Assembly (NCBI GenBank): GCA_023128135.1 | Contig: JAGMEO010000028.1 | Span: 1-6,667 of the forward strand | Reading direction: 5' to 3' | Length of the DNA stretch: 6,667 bases | From: Candidatus Bathyarchaeota archaeon | GTDB lineage: Archaea; Thermoproteota; Bathyarchaeia; RBG-16-48-13; JAGMEO01 | In this document: positions 4,849 through 6,667 of the stretch, piece by piece | Numbering within the stretch: the stretch's first letter is position 1 | Layout: the number at the start of each line of letters is the position of its first letter | Notes under the pieces: model-generated | Database searches by the model: none | What the model saw: only the letters and a program-made list of their open reading frames with translations | What the model was told of the DNA's origin: nothing | Position numbers and translations under genes: made by a program

Positions 4849-5208
4849 ATGGTTAAAAACGAGATTGATGAAGAACTTGAGGAAGAACTGGAAGAAAAAG
4901 TGGAAGAGTTAGAGGAAGAGGAGCCCAAAGAGAGAGAGCTCGAAGAAGGCGTTGTGGAAGAACGTTTTTACACAATACCACTTCGCCGAGCATGGATTGC
5001 TCCGGTGAAGAAAAGGAGTCCACGAGCCATCAAGATAATAAAAACTTTCATGAATAAACACATGAAGCCAGAAGCACTCGTACTAGACAAGGAAGTTAAT
5101 GAAGAGGTGTGGCGAAGAGGCATAGAGAAACCTCCTAGAAGAATCCGGGTGAGAGCTGCCCGAGACACGGATGGTGTCGTGACGGTTTTTCTAGCCAAGG
5201 AAGATTAA
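4849..5208 (+). CDS. rpl31e: 50S ribosomal protein L31e with acidic N-terminal extension
   Basis: A large-subunit protein near the tunnel exit, shared by archaea and eukaryotes. The family core starts at about residue 38 (ERFYTIPLRRAW), continues with RSPRAIKIIKTFMNKHMK at 56-73 and VNEEVWRRGIEKPPRRIRV at 83-101, and ends TVFLAKED. The core alone is about 82 residues, close to normal archaeal L31e length. The product here is 119 residues because of an unusual tail of about 38 residues, about half of them glutamate, such as EELEEELEEKVEELEEEE at 8-25. The ATG at 4849 has a very good Shine-Dalgarno, which supports the long form. An in-frame GTG at 4954 would give the short form (84 residues) but has no convincing ribosome binding site. 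The tail is opposite in charge to the basic core and is probably flexible or helical on the ribosome surface; its function is unknown to me. Confidence 0.95.
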   Translation: MVKNEIDEELEEELEEKVEELEEEEPKERELEEGVVEERFYTIPLRRAWIAPVKKRSPRAIKIIKTFMNKHMKPEALVLDKEVNEEVWRRGIEKPPRRIRVRAARDTDGVVTVFLAKED

Positions 5209-5211
5209 AGA

Positions 5212-5883
5212 TTGGTCATCCATATCATGGATCTTCAAGGTAGCCCAAACATAGGTGTTTACACTCTAACTACAAACAACTTCACAATTATACCTGTCAA
5301 GCTTTCCAAGTCAAAAAACCATAAAATTTTTGAAAGTCTAAAAGTAGAAATAATGGAAACAACTTTTGGAGGAACCTTTCTAATAGGAGTGTTAGCGTCG
5401 GCAAACTCTAATGGTATTGTGATGCCGCACTATGTCTCTGACAAAGAGGTGGAACCTTTAAAAAAGTTTGATCTAATTTGTGAAAGAATTAAAGGGAAAA
5501 AAAATGCTTTCGGGAATCTCATACTCGTCAATGATAATGGAGCTATAATAGATCCAAGTCTTATGAAGGAGACCAAAGTCGTGAAAAGAATAAAAGATGC
5601 ATTGGGGGTTGAGATAGTTAAAGGCACAGTAGCTGGCTTATCTTATGTGGGTTCATTAGCTGTTGTAACTAACAAAGGGGTTCTCACCCACCCGCTGATA
5701 GAGGACGAGGAACGCGAACTATTGAAAGAGGTTCTCAAGGTTCCTGTGGACGAAGGAACTGTTAACTTAGGGGTTCCACTCATTGCTTCTGGGTTAATGG
5801 CTAATGATCATGGAGCCTTAGTGGGAAACTTGACTACTGGTCCTGAAATGTTTATCATAGGGAACACGCTAGATGTTGTCTAG
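5212..5883 (+). CDS. tif6: Translation initiation factor aIF6
   Basis: The archaeal counterpart of eIF6, which binds the large subunit and prevents it joining the small subunit until it is mature or needed. The 223 residues make the pentein fold of five similar blocks. They are visible as GSPNIGVY at 10-17, FGGTFLIGVLASANSNGIVM at 52-71, KNAFGNLILVNDNGAIIDP at 97-115, VGSLAVVTNKGVLTHPL at 146-162 and IASGLMANDHGALVGNLTTG at 191-210. Known aIF6 proteins have several residues before the GNPNIG motif. That fits the TTG at 5212, with AAGGAAG at about 5197-5203 upstream, better than the in-frame ATG at 5227, which would begin MDLQGSPNIG. The gene follows L31e after 3 bases, so expression is tied to the ribosomal proteins. 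Confidence 0.95.
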   Translation: MVIHIMDLQGSPNIGVYTLTTNNFTIIPVKLSKSKNHKIFESLKVEIMETTFGGTFLIGVLASANSNGIVMPHYVSDKEVEPLKKFDLICERIKGKKNAFGNLILVNDNGAIIDPSLMKETKVVKRIKDALGVEIVKGTVAGLSYVGSLAVVTNKGVLTHPLIEDEERELLKEVLKVPVDEGTVNLGVPLIASGLMANDHGALVGNLTTGPEMFIIGNTLDVV

Positions 5884-5894
5884 AGGTAGATGTG

Positions 5895-6128
5895 ATGAGT
5901 GAAGTCAAGATTTTCAGAATCAGAGGAGAGATTAAAAAACCAGATTGGAAGTCCTCTTTTCGAAAGGATCTTCGAGCGGTGAAACAGGAGGACGCAATTG
6001 ATAAGGTATACAAGGAGCTTGGAAGCAAACACAGAGTCAAGCGTTTCCAAATAAAAATCATCTCAATTGAGGAAATTACGCCTGACATGACCGAGAATCA
6101 TATAATCAGAAAGTTAAGTGAGGAGTAG
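5895..6128 (+). CDS. rplX: 50S ribosomal protein LX (L18a/L20e family)
   Basis: A 77-residue large-subunit protein found in many archaea, half the length of eukaryotic L18a (eL20), as expected. FRIRGEI at 7-13 is the first strand. Next is SFRKDLRAVKQEDAIDKVYK at 21-40, then the hallmark ELGSKHRVKRFQIKI at 41-55 and the end IEEITPDM. GAGGT at 5883-5887 lies 7 bases before the ATG at 5895; the GTG at 5892 would be too close. It lies between aIF6 and prefoldin alpha, its typical archaeal position. Confidence 0.94.
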   Translation: MSEVKIFRIRGEIKKPDWKSSFRKDLRAVKQEDAIDKVYKELGSKHRVKRFQIKIISIEEITPDMTENHIIRKLSEE

Positions 6129-6136
6129 TGTATGTA

Positions 6137-6571
6137 ATGTCTGCAGATGAAGAGGCATTCAGAAGACTTATTATTGAAGCACAGGTGTTTCAAGGCGCTT
6201 TAGACACTTTTCAATCACGTTTCAACATGGTTGAAAGAGCTCTTGTACAACTTCAAGTTGCCAACTCTACGCTTCAAGGCTTGAAGGGTAAGGAAGAGGG
6301 GGTCTCCATAATAATTCCTGTTGGCGGAGGTACACATATAAAGGCGAAGCTAGCGGATTCAAAAAAGGTTATTATGGGAATAGGGGCTAATGTTGCGACT
6401 GAAAAAACCTATGATGGGGCGCAGGAGAGTATTGGTCGTCAGATGACTGAGCTTCAAAAGAGTAGAATAGCGTTGCAACAACAGATTAGCCAGACAATGG
6501 CTAAACTCAATGACACTCAAGACAAGATTCAAAGTATGACGGAAGCTCTCAAAGGTAAGCAGGTTGTTTGA
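6137..6571 (+). CDS. pfdA: Prefoldin alpha subunit (GimC)
   Basis: The alpha subunit of the hexameric jellyfish-shaped co-chaperone that holds unfolded chains and hands them to the thermosome. It has 144 residues, the usual size. A long N-terminal coiled coil (about 5-50) is followed by the beta-hairpin region with IIIPVGGGTHIKAKL at 58-72 and VIMGIGANVATEK at 78-90. A second coiled coil runs from about 93 to 139 (MTELQKSRIALQQQISQTM at 103-121). GAGGAG at 6120-6125 lies 11 bases before the ATG at 6137. The GTG at 6128 overlaps the LX stop and is only 2 bases from that motif, so I reject it. The stop overlaps the ftsY start by 8 bases. Confidence 0.95.
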   Translation: MSADEEAFRRLIIEAQVFQGALDTFQSRFNMVERALVQLQVANSTLQGLKGKEEGVSIIIPVGGGTHIKAKLADSKKVIMGIGANVATEKTYDGAQESIGRQMTELQKSRIALQQQISQTMAKLNDTQDKIQSMTEALKGKQVV

Positions 6572-6667
6572 GCAACTAAAAAAAAGCGTTTCAGGCGTAC
6601 TGGAAAAATTTTCTAAAACCGAGCTTAAAGATGTTAAATTAGAGCCAATTCTTGAAGACTTCAAGTT
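6564..6667 (+). CDS. ftsY: Signal recognition particle receptor FtsY, N-terminus (partial)
   Basis: Only the first 34 codons are present, reading MFEQLKKSVSGVLEKFSK and onward; the window ends before the GTPase. The start is TTG at 6564, inside the prefoldin gene in another frame. AAAGGT at 6551-6556 lies 7 bases upstream, so the overlap is 8 bases and translation is probably coupled. The amphipathic helix MFEQLKKSVSGVLEKF resembles the start of archaeal FtsY, and ftsY commonly follows the prefoldin alpha gene in archaea. FtsY is the GTPase that receives SRP-ribosome complexes at the membrane. The identity rests on this short helix and on gene order, since no G-motif is visible. Confidence 0.8.
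   Translation, partial: MFEQLKKSVSGVLEKFSKTELKDVKLEPILEDFK

Noticed and set aside
6359..6664. Minus-strand open frame opposite prefoldin alpha and ftsY
   Set aside because: Both plus-strand genes are supported by family sequence and gene order; the antisense frame is a shadow.
1..6667. Mobile elements, CRISPR arrays, inverted terminal repeats or an integration site at the tRNA
   Set aside because: No regularly spaced repeats, transposase or integrase motifs were seen. The tRNA-Gly gene is complete, and no second copy of its 3' end was noticed in the window.

Overview
The window is archaeal chromosome. Its proteins are archaeal/eukaryotic-type ribosomal proteins (S19e, L39e, L31e, LX/L18a), translation factor aIF6, prefoldin alpha, a PDCD5-type protein, the RNase P subunit Rpr2/Rpp21, the rRNA methyltransferase Nep1 and the start of FtsY. 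TATA-like boxes lie about 25-35 bases before several starts, and Shine-Dalgarno motifs of the GGAGGTGA type sit inside the operon. The moderate to low G+C and the order Rpr2 - YhbY - S19e - PDCD5 - L39e - L31e - aIF6 - LX - prefoldin alpha - FtsY suggest a TACK-type archaeon, possibly Bathyarchaeia-like. That lineage guess comes from recalled gene order, not from a search.

Layout. Bases 1-203: an unresolved left edge followed by AT-rich DNA with a T7 tract. Bases 213-1436 (+): a Nudix hydrolase of the Ap4A pyrophosphatase type and, 3 bases later, an endonuclease III; this is a small nucleotide and DNA repair pair. Bases 1512-1685 (+): an unrecognised 57-residue lysine-rich ORF, followed by a perfect 7-bp hairpin and a T-rich tract that looks like a terminator. 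Bases 1818-2375 (+): an inosine/xanthosine triphosphatase (DUF84/YjjX family) behind a good TATA box. Its stop codon lies inside a convergent tRNA-Gly(UCC) gene (2354-2431, -). Bases 2455-3165 (-): nep1, directly upstream of the tRNA on the same strand. Bases 3253-3809 (+): rpr2 and a YhbY-type RNA-binding protein joined by an ATGA overlap, divergent from nep1 across about 50-90 bases. Bases 3875-6667 (+): a tight operon of S19e, PDCD5, L39e, L31e, aIF6, LX, prefoldin alpha and ftsY (cut by the window end), with gaps of 3-12 bases or an overlap, behind a TATA box at 3823-3830.

From 2354 rightward nearly everything serves making, maturing or targeting proteins. Nep1 modifies 16S rRNA, Rpr2 belongs to RNase P, YhbY probably works in ribosome assembly, and the r-proteins build both subunits. 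aIF6 keeps the large subunit from joining too early. Prefoldin receives nascent chains and FtsY docks SRP-bound ribosomes at the membrane. The left part is housekeeping sanitation of nucleotides and DNA.

I see no mobile element, CRISPR array, defence island or clear new multi-gene system. The points worth a second look are modest: the DUF84/tRNA-Gly overlap, a possible tRNA promoter in the last codons of nep1, a very acidic N-terminal tail on L31e, an N-terminal extension and altered hairpin motif in endonuclease III, the unrecognised 57-residue ORF, and TTG starts at operon junctions.
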